A DNA stretch of 64,000 nt from the NCBI GenBank assembly GCA_914767715.1, contig OU612071.1, positions 20,454,948 to 20,518,947 of the forward strand. Reading direction: 5' to 3'. The position numbers and the translations under genes were made by a program. A model generated the notes under the pieces. The model did not search any database. It was not told where the DNA came from and saw only the letters and a program-made list of their open reading frames with translations. The DNA is from Membranipora membranacea (taxonomy: Eukaryota; Bryozoa; Gymnolaemata; Cheilostomatida; Membraniporidae). Of the stretch, positions 13,101-23,349 are shown in pieces. Position 1 is the first letter of the stretch. Each line of letters begins with the position of its first letter.

Positions 13101-13853
13101 TGAGCAATGATAATTTGGCTTCAAATAAGTTTGCAATTATTCTACCCGCGATTAAAATTTTTCTTCATTATCAAAGAGCCTGGCTTTGCGCAGTCGATTT
13201 ATCTCATCTAAAAGTTAAATTTTCTGTCTTAGTCAATGCAAAGGTAAGATTAACATTAATTTGATCTGCATTTCTCTTGATACGCAAAGTAGAACTAGTA
13301 GCAATATTTACCCTGCGTTAAGGATCTAAAGCATGGTTGGATATTTTGACTTGCGTATATTACTTACTTTGAGTAGCTTGAGCAGTCAAAGGTGATGCAG
13401 GCTGACCTGTTGGGCCTGCACAGGAGTTTGAACAATCAGTCACATCTGGATGGTCACACACACAGACCCTTGTATTGAATCTCAGACCAGCAGGACAGTC
13501 CAGCTTCCTATCAGGATGACCAGATGTACTTTGCGTAAAGCTAGTGCAGCTGTCAGTTGATGAGACAGTGTACGTGTTACCTTTTCTCTCACATCTACAG
13601 GGTGCTACAAAAAAATTCATTTGTTGACGAACCATGCCTGGAGGAAAAAATCTTTCTGCAAGTAACCATCTTAAATAAGAATCTTGATTTGATTTACATA
13701 CTTCTGCAAGCTTCCTCTTGAAAGACGCCATCCTTGAAAAACAGCGATTTGAAGTTGGCATACAAAGTGATAGAATGTACCTTGAGATAAGACAGGATTG
13801 ATAAGCCCTACAGCTACAACACCAATTGTCAACAGTAATATCTTGTGCTGCAT
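7200..13853 (-). CDS. Array copy 1: secreted CBM14-like plus double ten-Cys module protein (diverged)
   Basis: Ten exons, 5' to 3': 13853-13781, 13604-13368, 12770-12704, 12214-12066, 10857-10785, 9683-9568, 9346-9271, 8930-8791, 7573-7507 and 7308-7200 (TAG). All phases fit and the product is 368 residues. Exon 1 encodes a signal peptide (MQHKILLLTIGVVAVGL...). Exon 2 holds the CBM14-like domain (LDCPAGLRFN...CVCDHPDVTDC) and is 9 bases longer than in the other copies; exon 4 is 3 bases shorter. Exons 3-6 and 7-10 encode the two ten-cysteine modules, and all twenty cysteines are kept. Sequons NMS (module 1) and NRT (module 2) fall between the first two cysteines of each. The intron 1 donor is a weak GTACAT where the other copies have GTGAGT. 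This is clearly the most diverged member. Introns are long and carry a LINE piece, two SINEs and a tandem repeat. Confidence 0.88.
7716..7927 (+). mobile_element. tRNA-derived SINE in intron 8 of array copy 1
   Basis: The head at 7719-7783 has complementary ends GGGTAGTG/CACTACCC, an A-box-like TGGTTAGGATTCG and a B-box GGTTCGAATCC at 7761-7771. An unrelated tail follows, ending in an A-rich AATAAAAAATG. At 65 bases with a shortened D-arm region, the head is too degenerate to be a working tRNA. It is antisense to the host gene. Confidence 0.7.
8200..8776 (-). mobile_element. 3' fragment of a CR1/L2-like non-LTR retrotransposon
   Basis: On the - strand, 8776-8567 encodes a piece with LHWLPIRSRSKFKISIM, the signature HWLP-x-R-x(3)-FKI of the reverse-transcriptase C-terminal tail in CR1/L2/Rex-type LINEs. 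Further on, broken by frameshifts, comes GRSINSTLPDVRNSLPSYL, matching the usual 'WNSLP' tail of the same ORF. It ends in an AT-rich trinucleotide tail near 8210. Dead and 5'-truncated, it sits in intron 8 of array copy 1 about 15 bases from the exon 8 donor. Confidence 0.75.
10447..10680. repeat. 120-bp direct tandem duplication
   Basis: Two units start at 10447 and 10567 with ATGAACATGAGAAGACAATA and run on to an ATACATGAATG-CACTAATACAACA-type segment. Each unit carries GAAGACAAT twice. It lies in intron 5 of array copy 1. Confidence 0.8.
11141..11310 (+). mobile_element. tRNA-Lys-like SINE in intron 4 of array copy 1
   Basis: The segment GGGTCTTTTAATTGAGAGGTCC resembles the anticodon arm of tRNA-Lys(UUU), and a B-box-like GATCGATTCCC follows at 11184-11194. 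The tail holds TCAGGAAGAGCATCCGACT, similar to the 'GGAAGGGCATCCGG' tail motif of several animal tRNA-Lys SINEs. The ends are approximate. Confidence 0.6.
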
Positions 13854-13938
13854 CTCTTCTGATTTCGTCTAGCTTCTTCTGCAAAGGATGAACAGTTAAC
13901 AACCTTAATACTGGGCAGTCACTTGTTAACACCTTGAC

Positions 13939-13946
13939 TCTATATA
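13939..13946 (-). promoter_or_regulatory. TATA box of array copy 1
   Basis: TATATAGA on the - strand, 93 bases upstream of the start codon, in the place where copies 2-5 have TATAAG. Not proven as a promoter. Confidence 0.45.
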
Positions 13947-15447
13947 TCATGTTGTTATGTACAAAGCAAGAGAGTAATTTATCATTTATCACACCTGGGA
14001 TATCTCCAAAAGTTCAGTCATTGACCCTTTGATCATGAGTGTACATATATGGTAAATGCCTCAGTCACCACAATAACTATTTTGTATCGTAACAATAAAT
14101 AGAGATCAGAGTTGACAGGAGCGGAGAATATCATCATTGCCGTAACTGGCCTGTGAAAATCGGAGCATATTTATTGTCCTGTCTTTGATCACTGGAAAAA
14201 AAAGCTAAATAGATAAATAAGCTGTGGTGATACTAATCACTGAGTTAAGGACATTTATGTGCAAGTATCATACATTTGGAATTTGACTTCTTGATTGTCA
14301 TTGTTGTCTTGTCTCGTCAGCTTTGTTGGCATCTCTGGAGTGAATGACCTCTCTGCAGCTGAGGGGTAACTACTATGAGAAAACTACTTGGCTCAATGTC
14401 ATAGTACGGCGGGCAATGAGAAATTGACCTCCATTCTCTAAAATTCGCCTGATGATTTTCAAAACGGTCTAGATAACAAATATGAAGATTACTGGGTAAT
14501 AAGAAATTCTTGTCTTGCGCTAGACAACACAATTATGCGACATTTAGACGATTCCAAAAACTCATTTGATGCCGCCACTAGAACAATTAGAACCATTAGG
14601 CCATGGTGAATAAGATTCTATATATAGTGTAACATGTTTATAAGGACAAGGTTTTTTTAATGGAAAAGACAAGAGTAAACCAATATGCTAAAAATACAGC
14701 AAATCACTATCAATGTGAATAGTGTCCCGCTTATCACCTATCCATCAAAAAGTGGGCTGATTATAGCCAATGTGTTGGCTGTGATTTTTGGGTGGGGAGA
14801 AGAAGAGCCAATGCAAGGTAATACAATACTTTCAGGAAAGTGCTATAGACCTTGCCAACTACCAATCAGAGCCAACACATTGGGTAAACAAGCTGTCCTA
14901 CTATTGAAAGTCTCTTCAAGAAAACGTGACATAAATATCAAATGCATTAAACTCCTAAACAGTTAAGGGTTTTGTTCCGATGCTATAAGTTTAAATTATG
15001 TGCCCAAAAGTATTGATCCTATGTTTATTTGTAGCCACAATATTTGATATTATTACTGGCACCCAAAGCATAATTGGAATCTTTAACAGACAAAGGGCCA
15101 AACCATGTGTAATATAAAGTGTAATATGGTTATCTGGAAGTTGTCTTATCCCCATTTGGAAGATGGTGCCAACATGACTTTATCCGAGAAAATGGCTAAA
15201 TTAACCTTCTAATGTCAACAATTTTAGCCACAAAATCAAGATATAAAACTGGCGCTTGAGTAAAGTTTAAATAATCTGTCAGAAACCATAAGCGGGTTCC
15301 TTTGCCAGCTGTTCTACAGGCTTTGCACTGATGCAGAACAGGAACCTCGATCAAAGCTGATAATCGAAAACATGACCTGTTGCATGAAAGACACGATACC
15401 TTACCAAAAGAGTTAGGGCAGCTTCGAGACTTAACCATGACAGAGAC

Positions 15448-15518
15448 CTGAGATAAGACAGAATTGATAGCCCTTTTGCTGCAATTGTTGTCGATGGTAG
15501 TAACATCATGGGCTTTAT
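15448..15518 (-). pseudogene. Relic exon 1 (signal-peptide exon) of the array gene family
   Basis: On the - strand this aligns with exon 1 of array copy 1, including GGGCTATCAATTCTGTCTTATCTCAG against GGGCTTATCAATCCTGTCTTATCTCAAG, and the alignment continues into the flanking leader. The start ATG is ATA (15516-15518) and the segment is 2 bases shorter than the 73-base exon, so the frame is broken. A GT follows the exon end. I found no exons 2-10 downstream. It marks a lost member of the array. Confidence 0.65.
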
Positions 15519-15619
15519 CTGATCTGATTTCTTCAATAGTGTCTTCTTAGGTCAGAGGCAGCCTGGCGATAAGTGCTCTAAAAAGAGATGGTACGGTCAA
15601 TTTTTGATGGCAGGAAAAA

Positions 15620-16960
15620 AAACAGGTTTTTCTAGGGTAAAAATGCGTGCTGAATCCAAAAATGAGGGTGTACCCGGTTGTATTGATCATCGTCAGCAGA
15701 AGCGGCAGCGTGGCAGCATATCCAAAATGTCTAACAAAATTGTTTTAAGTTGGTGAAAATTTAAACGCTTGATATAGTCAACAGAAAACAAGATTATGTA
15801 TTTTTCTAGGGTAATAAAGCGTGCTGAACCAAAACATGAGGGTGTACCTGGTCGTAGTTTTGATCGTCAGTGGCAGCACGGCAGTGTATGGCAGCATATC
15901 TCACATATTCTCACAAAATTGCTTCTAGTTAGTGAAAATAGTAGTGTTTGATACAGTCAACAGAGAACAAGATTAAAGTTCATAAATACTGACTTAACAA
16001 GAATTTTGTTTGCGGGAGCATAAAGAAGTTTTGTCACTGACATTAGATTTTAATGTGGCTTTGAATGGTCTGTCAAAATATTGTGTTAAAGCATACATAC
16101 AATTGTGTTTCTGCTGACCATATTATACTCATAATTTCTTACTTAACGAACCACTTTTGAGAAAAATTGCTGATATGCTGCCGCTAACATTATTGCTTCA
16201 ACTGGGTACATTCTCAGTTTTGGGTTCAGCACATGGTTTTTCATTTAAAACCACCCTTTTTTAAACTCTTAACATTTCATTCATTAAAAGTGATTTTGAG
16301 AAAAATTGTGGCATGTTGCCGTGCTGCCGCTGACATGATTGCTACAACCGGGTACACCCTAATTATTGAATTCAGCACGTTGTTCTACTCTGGGAACACC
16401 TTTTTTAAACTCTTAACACATCACATATTAAAAATTATTTTGAGAAAAATTGAAGATATGATGCTGCGCTGCCGCTAACGTTCCAACTTGGTACACCCTT
16501 GTTTATGGATTCAGCACATTGTTTTACCTTAGAAACACCCTCTTAATATTCACTCATTTAAAGTAATTTTGAGCAAAATTCTGGTATTTTGCCACGCTGC
16601 CGCTGACATGATTCCTACAACTGGGTACTCCCTTATTTTTTGATTCAGCATGATGTTTACCCTAGAAACAACTTTTTTCTGAATTGCCAACTTCTCACTT
16701 ATTAAATGCGTTTCTGAGCCAAATTGCCTATCTGCTGCCGCGCTGCCACTGACCACCACAACTGGGTACACTCTCATTTTTGGAGTCAGCACTTTGGGAT
16801 ACCTAGAAACTACTTTTTAAAACTTTAAATATTCCACTTAAAATGACTGAGGAAAAATTTGGATATGCTGCCGCGCTGCAGCTAACATCATCCCTTACAC
16901 TGGTTTCACTCTTTATTTTTGATTCAGCACACTTTTTTGCCCTATAGACATATATTTTAT
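15620..16960. repeat. Inverted array of about 140-175-bp satellite units
   Basis: Two units in one orientation start near 15627 and 15801 (TTTTTCTAGGGTAA... then GTGCTGAA, GAGGGTGTACC and GGCAGC motifs). About six units in the opposite orientation fill 16130-16960, marked by TTCAGCAC at about 16224, 16371, 16510, 16640, 16786 and 16922, that is every 130-147 bases. Each unit holds a GC-rich core CTGCCGCGCTGCCGCTGAC, then ACTGGGTACACCCT, then the TTCAGCAC block. No coding capacity. The overall form is two arms of unequal copy number around a 16.0-16.1 kb centre. Confidence 0.75.
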
Positions 16961-17349
16961 TTCAGATTCAGACAGTGAGGCAGTCTTTGAACTCTTTACT
17001 CGTGTTATGCAAAAGATTTCCAGCTAATAGATGACAAAAGTGGCAATTGAGACATCAAAAATGTAGCTTGTAATTAGCCCAAAATATTGGTCTCAGGACT
17101 TTGACCATACACTATTATACTAGCCTCTTAAACTTTTACAGAACATACATTAGTGAAGTATAAAACGTGATCTGTATTCTGCAATCAAATATTGTCCGTG
17201 ACATAACAACTTATGCTATAGCTGCTTCCGGCGTGTCTGTGAAAAAGGAGCGGTAAAATAGATAATGTGAGGAATAGTGGCAATCTGTTGTGCTTTACTT
17301 GGAAAATATCTACAACGCCACAATACAAATAGATGTTGAGCCAATTATT

Positions 17350-17555
17350 GTTATAAAAACTTGGGAACCCAATATATTAAATCTTGGTTAGGAGAGGTAT
17401 ACACCAAACGGTGCTGGGGGGTGGAACTATCAACCTTGAAGGCTCCCCCAATGGGATTCAAACCCACAACTCTTACGGCACTAATCGCCTGGCAGTGAAT
17501 AGCAAGCGCGCTAACCGATTGCGCTAACCGATTGCACCATCTCCGCCATCTCGCC
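17350..17555 (-). mobile_element. tRNA-derived SINE
   Basis: On the - strand it has an A-box region TTAGCGCGCTTGC and a B-box GGTTTGAATCC (+ strand 17454-17464). A tail follows that includes CACCCCCCAGCACCG. The 13-base GCGCTAACCGATT is tandemly duplicated within the A-box region at 17508-17533. Confidence 0.6.
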
Positions 17556-18765
17556 ATTTCACCATCCCCAAAAAAGAGTGGGTTAATGGTTAGCATGCAG
17601 CTTGATCATGATACAGAATTGCAGTGAGAGAAGGAGAGTGTAAAATTATGTAGTAAAAATGATTTATCACTGATTACTTGGAATATTTCTTAAATACCAC
17701 AAATAATGCTTAATTCATCTTATTTAGCAAAGCAATATATTATCCATGACAACTTCTAATAACTTGAATTACTTGATCAGATATCAGCAGCCTCTCAAAG
17801 AGTAGAGACAGAATTGGCAGAGAGCATAGTATAGCTTCAAAAATAATTCAGTGAAGGGCCATTCATTCAGAAAGATTATTTATGACCAGCTCATGGGCCG
17901 GGAATAAAACGAAGCTTTGGCTCGAACTAACTGCAAATTTGGATTGCTCTGCAAAACATCTGATAGATTGGAATTCCAAATACACAACTAACATTCAACG
18001 ATGGATGGGATTGTCTATTGGTAGAAGTACCGTAATATCTATTGGCAAAAAAAAGCATAATGTCAGCCATCAAGAAATACTGATGTGACATTTGTTGGTG
18101 TTTACTGATTAAGGCTTCTTACCAACTTTTTTACAGTGTGATGTTGAGCGGTTACAGACTGAGTTAGTGAACCTAACAGTGCCCTGCCTATTATGAGGAA
18201 GTTTTGAAACGTATATAATTCTAAAATCTCATACCGAGACTAGATAAGTACTGACCCTAGTTGTTGCATTTGCGCAGTTTTTTCCCTGTCACACTTTAAC
18301 TTAAAGCAGAAAATAGGCCTTGCCTATTGCACACAATATACCAAAAGGGCTGCATGACATGTCTTTGGAAAGTATCAGACAAATAGTCTTGTGGCCGCGG
18401 GAATAATCTAGCAACATAGCCTTTGCATTTATAACCCCTTAAACAGTGAGTTTGTTACAGAGAAGAAGAGACGAAAGTCAAAAAAGTTGCATTGGTGTCG
18501 AAGAACTTATATTTTGGAGGAGACAATTAATGAAAACAGCAGGTGTATCAACCATTTTCAAACTCATGTGTAGTCAGAAAATGTGTCCCAACTTGCAAAA
18601 CACTATTAGTTGTACCGTTTCTAATATTGTCAGTGTTGGCTGCAGTTGCATTTGTAATGTTGAATCAAAACTGTGAGACAGTTACTATGTAAAAAAATTG
18701 AATAATAAAGAGACAAGTTAATTCTGTAAGAAAATATTCAATAATTTACTCAAATACAGCATCTA

Positions 18766-21700
18766 TTAGTAATTAGGGCAGTGAGCAGAGAAGCGATCAG
18801 ACAGTGACGGTGTGAAGTAACATCCTCTATCTGTTATCTCAGCCAGACACTTGATAGTGTTCTCATTCTCTCTTCTGTAAAAGAGACAAACAAAGAAACA
18901 TCAGAACAAACTGTGAGAACGAAACCTCAGTCTATTTATTGTAGATCATAGGGTATCTTTTCGGGCCATGACTCATTCCGGAATTATATGATTATTTTCT
19001 CATTTCTCATTTGCTGGTATATTTATTCTAGTCTGCATGGCTTTGAGGTGTTGTGTGAATAGTAGTTTGTCTCTACCAGGTGGTAGAACAATTAATATTA
19101 TTGCTGATCTATTGCTGGTTTGAATAATAATTACCTGCTTGCACCGCATACAAACTTTCCTTCCTCTGTTAGCTGGAAGCATTGTTCCAACGGCCAGCAG
19201 CCTAAAATACAAATTTTGGTGAATTTCACAATACTCAATATAGATATAATGTAGCAAACTGAGATGTTTTTAGTGCCCATGAGAAGATATGGCACGACTA
19301 AATTTATTTCATCCCAGGCGCACCAGATTAGTTTTGTATGCGAGGCCTTATGAGACTGAGTACGGTCCCATGGTAACCTCGTTTTTTTTTGCACAGGAGC
19401 GGTAATGTCAATCATAACTAAGCATTGGCAACTTTCGGTTTAAACAAAATTAATGCGTTTTCATTGCATTAGTGAGCTCAAGCCTAACTCTGGAACTCTG
19501 ACAACTTGAGCAATTCTGGAGCAATTACCAAAGTTGTCGTGACCAATAATTGCCAGTTCAGTGAAATTTTAATTGAGCCCAACTCAGTAAGATAGAAGAC
19601 AATTATGGGAGCGCAAAGCATCGGAGCAAAATGTCTGGATTAGATCCTATCTAACTGAGACTGTGCTCACAAAACATGACTGGACATTAAGAGTGTGTTG
19701 TTTTCACTTACTTGGTTCAATAACTGGTTCTGGCAATTCATCACAAATCTGTGCAAAGAAACGTATAGTATCAATGCCAAACTGAAACGCTCCACTCAAG
19801 TCGGCACTATCATCACATGACGCGACGTCATCCCAGAGGAGTGTCATAGCTCTACAAACAAATTTATATTTACATGTTAGTCAACCGAATTTGATATTCT
19901 ATTGTAGAATATGAATGAGATGATAATTAAGCTATTGACAAGGATTTCCAGTATTGAAGTATCTCAATGTTAGCTAGCCATTACTACGTTTGTAGAATTT
20001 TCCACGAGAAGATAATTTATAACAAGAATTTGTTGACTCCAGCAGATGGTTAGTTTAAATTTCCACACAATGATTAACTCCAAGCACATACTACATCTGC
20101 ACACTGGCTTAATTTGCACACAGGAAATTTATACATGACTTTATTTTTGCACCTAGTTTTTTTATCAAAGGCTTTCAAGATTAATTCTTAGCTTCACTCA
20201 CAAGTCACAACGCCCGGCTTCCGCTGCTGCTCTAGCAATGACTCTTGTTCTGTTATCTTTAGCAGCTGCCTCACATCCTGGGAGGAAAAGTTTGATCATT
20301 AGAAATGGTGTTGAGATAACGAGATTATTTCTACAGGGGACTGTGTGAAACAGATCACAGTGCTACCATTTGCCGCTCAGCTAAACTATTTGAACTTTTA
20401 CTAATACTTACATGTGGTTTTGTTATAAGTTTTGATTTATTCTCTGTAATTCATTCGTATGAACCGGCTCAGCAATGATACTTGGCTTTGCGTTGGAGAG
20501 CTTGACTTACTTGGTGAACAGAGTTCTGAAAGATATTTGGAAAATCTTTTGACAAAAACTGCTGTATGTGTACAGCCGGCTGCTGCCCCGCGGGTGTAAC
20601 AATCCAGAACATTATATCTAACCTGGCTGTAAGAGAAACCGAAAACACGATGCACAAGCTGCATGAGTGAGTATTGTGAGCTTCTAGAAATTAAGATTGC
20701 ATGATTCTGTGGAAGGTGAATAAAATAATCGTACACAACACAAATTACGCAAAGAACACAATGCAATATCACTTAGTTCACTAGGCAATTACTTCTTTCA
20801 ATATAAAAAGACAACAGAATGGTCACCCACTTTAGTTTGCGAGCGCGTAATACAACTAGTACTTTTATTGAAATTCACAATATTTCGAATATTCATCAAA
20901 GTTTCCTACCAATGGACTTTTCAGCATTTTGTAGATTTTTTCCAGGTGAAAGATAGAGAAAACGAAATGAAAAAGTCAGAATTATCAAATTGTAGGTTTT
21001 GATTGGCCTGCATTAAACAATAGAGACAGTCTATATTGGCCTAATTGGAACTCTCAACTTTGCTTTACCTCACTTGTTACCGTAAATGTAATAATAATTA
21101 CTATGATTTTTTACTCACTTATTGACTCCACAGCCAGAGAAAAAGTCCATTTCAGGGTTTGTAAAGGCGCATTCGGATACGGCTACACATTCTACAAGAA
21201 AAAGAACACAGGTTAGGTGGTGTTGGCACCTTAATGATCATCTTTTTTATTATTCGATTCCATAAATTAATCACTGAAATACAGTGGAGGTGGTGTAGAG
21301 GCTACACCACCTCCACTGTATTTTTCTTATTTATATTGGCGAAAGCTTGTGAACTGAGCTGTTCAATCATGCAGTGTGCAATGACAAATCGTACTGCACC
21401 TGATAATTAATTGTCCCACAAGCTTCAAGCTTTAAGGTAATTTTTGGATGGAGGTAAGATTCTAATAATTATTAATTGATGAATTAATGTACATTTTTGT
21501 CTTTGCTTTATTTTATCTCTATAGTTACAAACTGACCTGGCTCAAGAGAAGGAATCTTCGAGATATCAGAACCAAGACATCCAGCATCAACATAGGTTAA
21601 GTACAAAGGCGCCATGGCTCCCAAATCACCTGCCCGATCTACTCCCGGCTGACAAGCCAAGTCAAAGGCTACAAACAATTCAGCGGCCCTAAAAATCATA

Positions 21701-23156
21701 AAACTGCATTCATGAGAAAATGCTTGGTGATACAACAACATGAATGTTGTCTAATAATCGAGAATGGAACAATCCGGTTTAGTATAGAGCATCAGTTTGG
21801 TTCGTAGAAGTCATTTTTTTATTCCATCACAACTAGTTTTGAATTAGTTGAGTCCGGAATATGAAAAGTAACCTTAACACCTTGTATAGTATTGTGTTGG
21901 GGGTAGGGTAGCAAATACGAGTATTTTTTGCATGCAACTGCAAATTTCCTGCCGGCCAAATGATGCCTAGGAGGTGATTGGGGAGCAATGAAATACAGAT
22001 TTACTAGACCAAAAGCAACCCCAGGTTCTTTACTTCAGTATCTGACCTTACGTTTCAAAAATATTTAGGAATTTCTTTGTTTTATCAATGCGAACATAAT
22101 GGTTAGTTTGTTTTTTCACTGAACTTACTTCTCACATTCGCCATTAGCAATTGTAGCATTGAGCTCTTCAAATAAACGGCCATTATCTGTACAATCTGAA
22201 AAAAGAATAAGGTCAGTGATGATCAAGATTTAGTGATATTTAATGTCAGTTTGTGATGAACTGAAGCTATGTTTCGAACAACTAAGGCTGATATAGTTAA
22301 AATTATAACTTAGATGAGTATGATAAATCAAAAGTGAAGAAGAAGGCTTATGCTGTTTTCAACTGGACGCTTCATTGCCAAGGACCCTGATGTTGTTTGA
22401 AAATACAATTATTTATGACTAGAAAGGCAGTGAAGCAAGTATACTTTAAAAATAATAAAATATTCTTCATAGAAAAAGCCAAGTATCTTAATACAAAAGA
22501 AACTTTAGAAGTACTTGGGGAGGCCATATGTGACTTTTATATGTATGTTTAATGTATTAAATGTATCTTGAAAACTAGTCTGAAGAGTATTAAAAATCTG
22601 ATTTCAGTCTAAGAATTTGATTTGTTTGTAACTTACACTGTATAGCCGGTGCAGTCACAGGGGATGGAGGCTGAGACGTACAAGTAGCTGGACAATCAGT
22701 CACAGCTGGATAGTCACAGACACAGGACCTTGTATTGAATATCTGACCAGCAGGACAGTCCAGGTTCCTATCAGGATGACCAGATGTACGTTGGGTAAAG
22801 CTGGAGCAGCTGTCAGCGGGAGACACTGTGTATGTGTTACCTCTTCTCTCACAGCTACAGGGGGCTATTAAAAATAAGATTATCGTTACAAAGCAGCTAC
22901 ATATAAGCTGGCCGCATCCTTATCATCAGCTCTATGATAAATCATAACCACTGATTTCCCAAAATTTAAAGTACTGGAGATGAGTGTTAAAATATAGCAA
23001 AATATACATCACTGTATTTTTAGCTCTGTAACGAAACCGGCATCCAAATAAATCAGTGAAGTATGTGGAGTGCAAACACTCACCTTGAGATGAGACAGAG
23101 TTGAATAGACCTAAGGCTACGACTGCAGCAGTCAACAACAAAATCTGGTGCTGCAT
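18766..23156 (-). CDS. Array copy 2: secreted CBM14-like plus double ten-Cys module protein
   Basis: Ten exons: 23156-23084, 22864-22637, 22195-22129, 21688-21537, 21191-21119, 20626-20511, 20277-20202, 19851-19712, 19201-19135 and 18874-18766 (TAA). Every intron is GT-AG and the phases run 1,1,2,1,2,1,2,1,2 to give 366 residues. Residues 1-24 are a signal peptide (LLLTAAVVALGL core). Residues 25-86 are CBM14-like: C29, C44, C61 (LDCPAGQIFN), C74 (CDYPAVTDC) and C82 follow the peritrophin-A pattern, but the usual third cysteine is absent (FTQRT) and C27, C72 and C86 are extra. A Pro-rich linker follows. Residues 101-236 and 237-366 are two related modules with ten cysteines each. N113 and N245 are N-glycosylation sequons at equivalent positions. 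I do not recognise the ten-Cys module. Its place in the extracellular space is well supported; its ligand is unknown. Confidence 0.92.
21277..21323. repeat. Perfect 22-bp hairpin in intron 4 of array copy 2
   Basis: The arm at 21277-21298 (AAATACAGTGGAGGTGGTG...) is matched exactly by its reverse complement at 21302-21323, with a 3-base loop. I found no such hairpin in intron 4 of copies 3-5. Confidence 0.9.
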
Positions 23157-23229
23157 CTTTTCCGATTCCTTCTGGTGTCTTCTGTGAATGTTGAGCAGTC
23201 AGTGAGGTTGTTGTGTACAGAACCGAACA

Positions 23230-23235
23230 CTTATA
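23230..23235 (-). promoter_or_regulatory. TATA box of array copy 2
   Basis: TATAAG on the - strand; its upstream base is 79 bases from the A of the start codon. The same element lies at exactly the same distance in copies 3, 4 and 5, within a conserved leader of about 180 bases. Confidence 0.55.
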
Positions 23236-23349
23236 CTCAGGAATCAGGTAAACACTTCTTAGTAAAATGATTTTGTAGAAAGAACATAAAGATTTATTGT
23301 TGACTACTTGGAACTCCACAGTTTCAATATTTAATAGTTCCAAGTATAG

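Larger units (their letters stand above)
13994..18765. other. Intergenic region between array copies 1 and 2
   Basis: No intact gene. It contains a relic exon 1 (15448-15518), an inverted array of about 140-175-bp units (15620-16960) and a tRNA-derived SINE (17350-17555). The stretches 13994-15440 and 17560-18765 hold only short random-looking frames. Unlike the gaps further right, it lacks the shared repeat blocks of the copy 2-5 region. Confidence 0.6.

Noticed and set aside
13360-13992. Single 210-codon open frame on the - strand
   Set aside because: It reads through exon 2 of array copy 1 in the right frame but crosses intron 1 and exon 1 in a wrong frame. The spliced ten-exon model with a signal peptide, matched by four paralogs, explains the region better.
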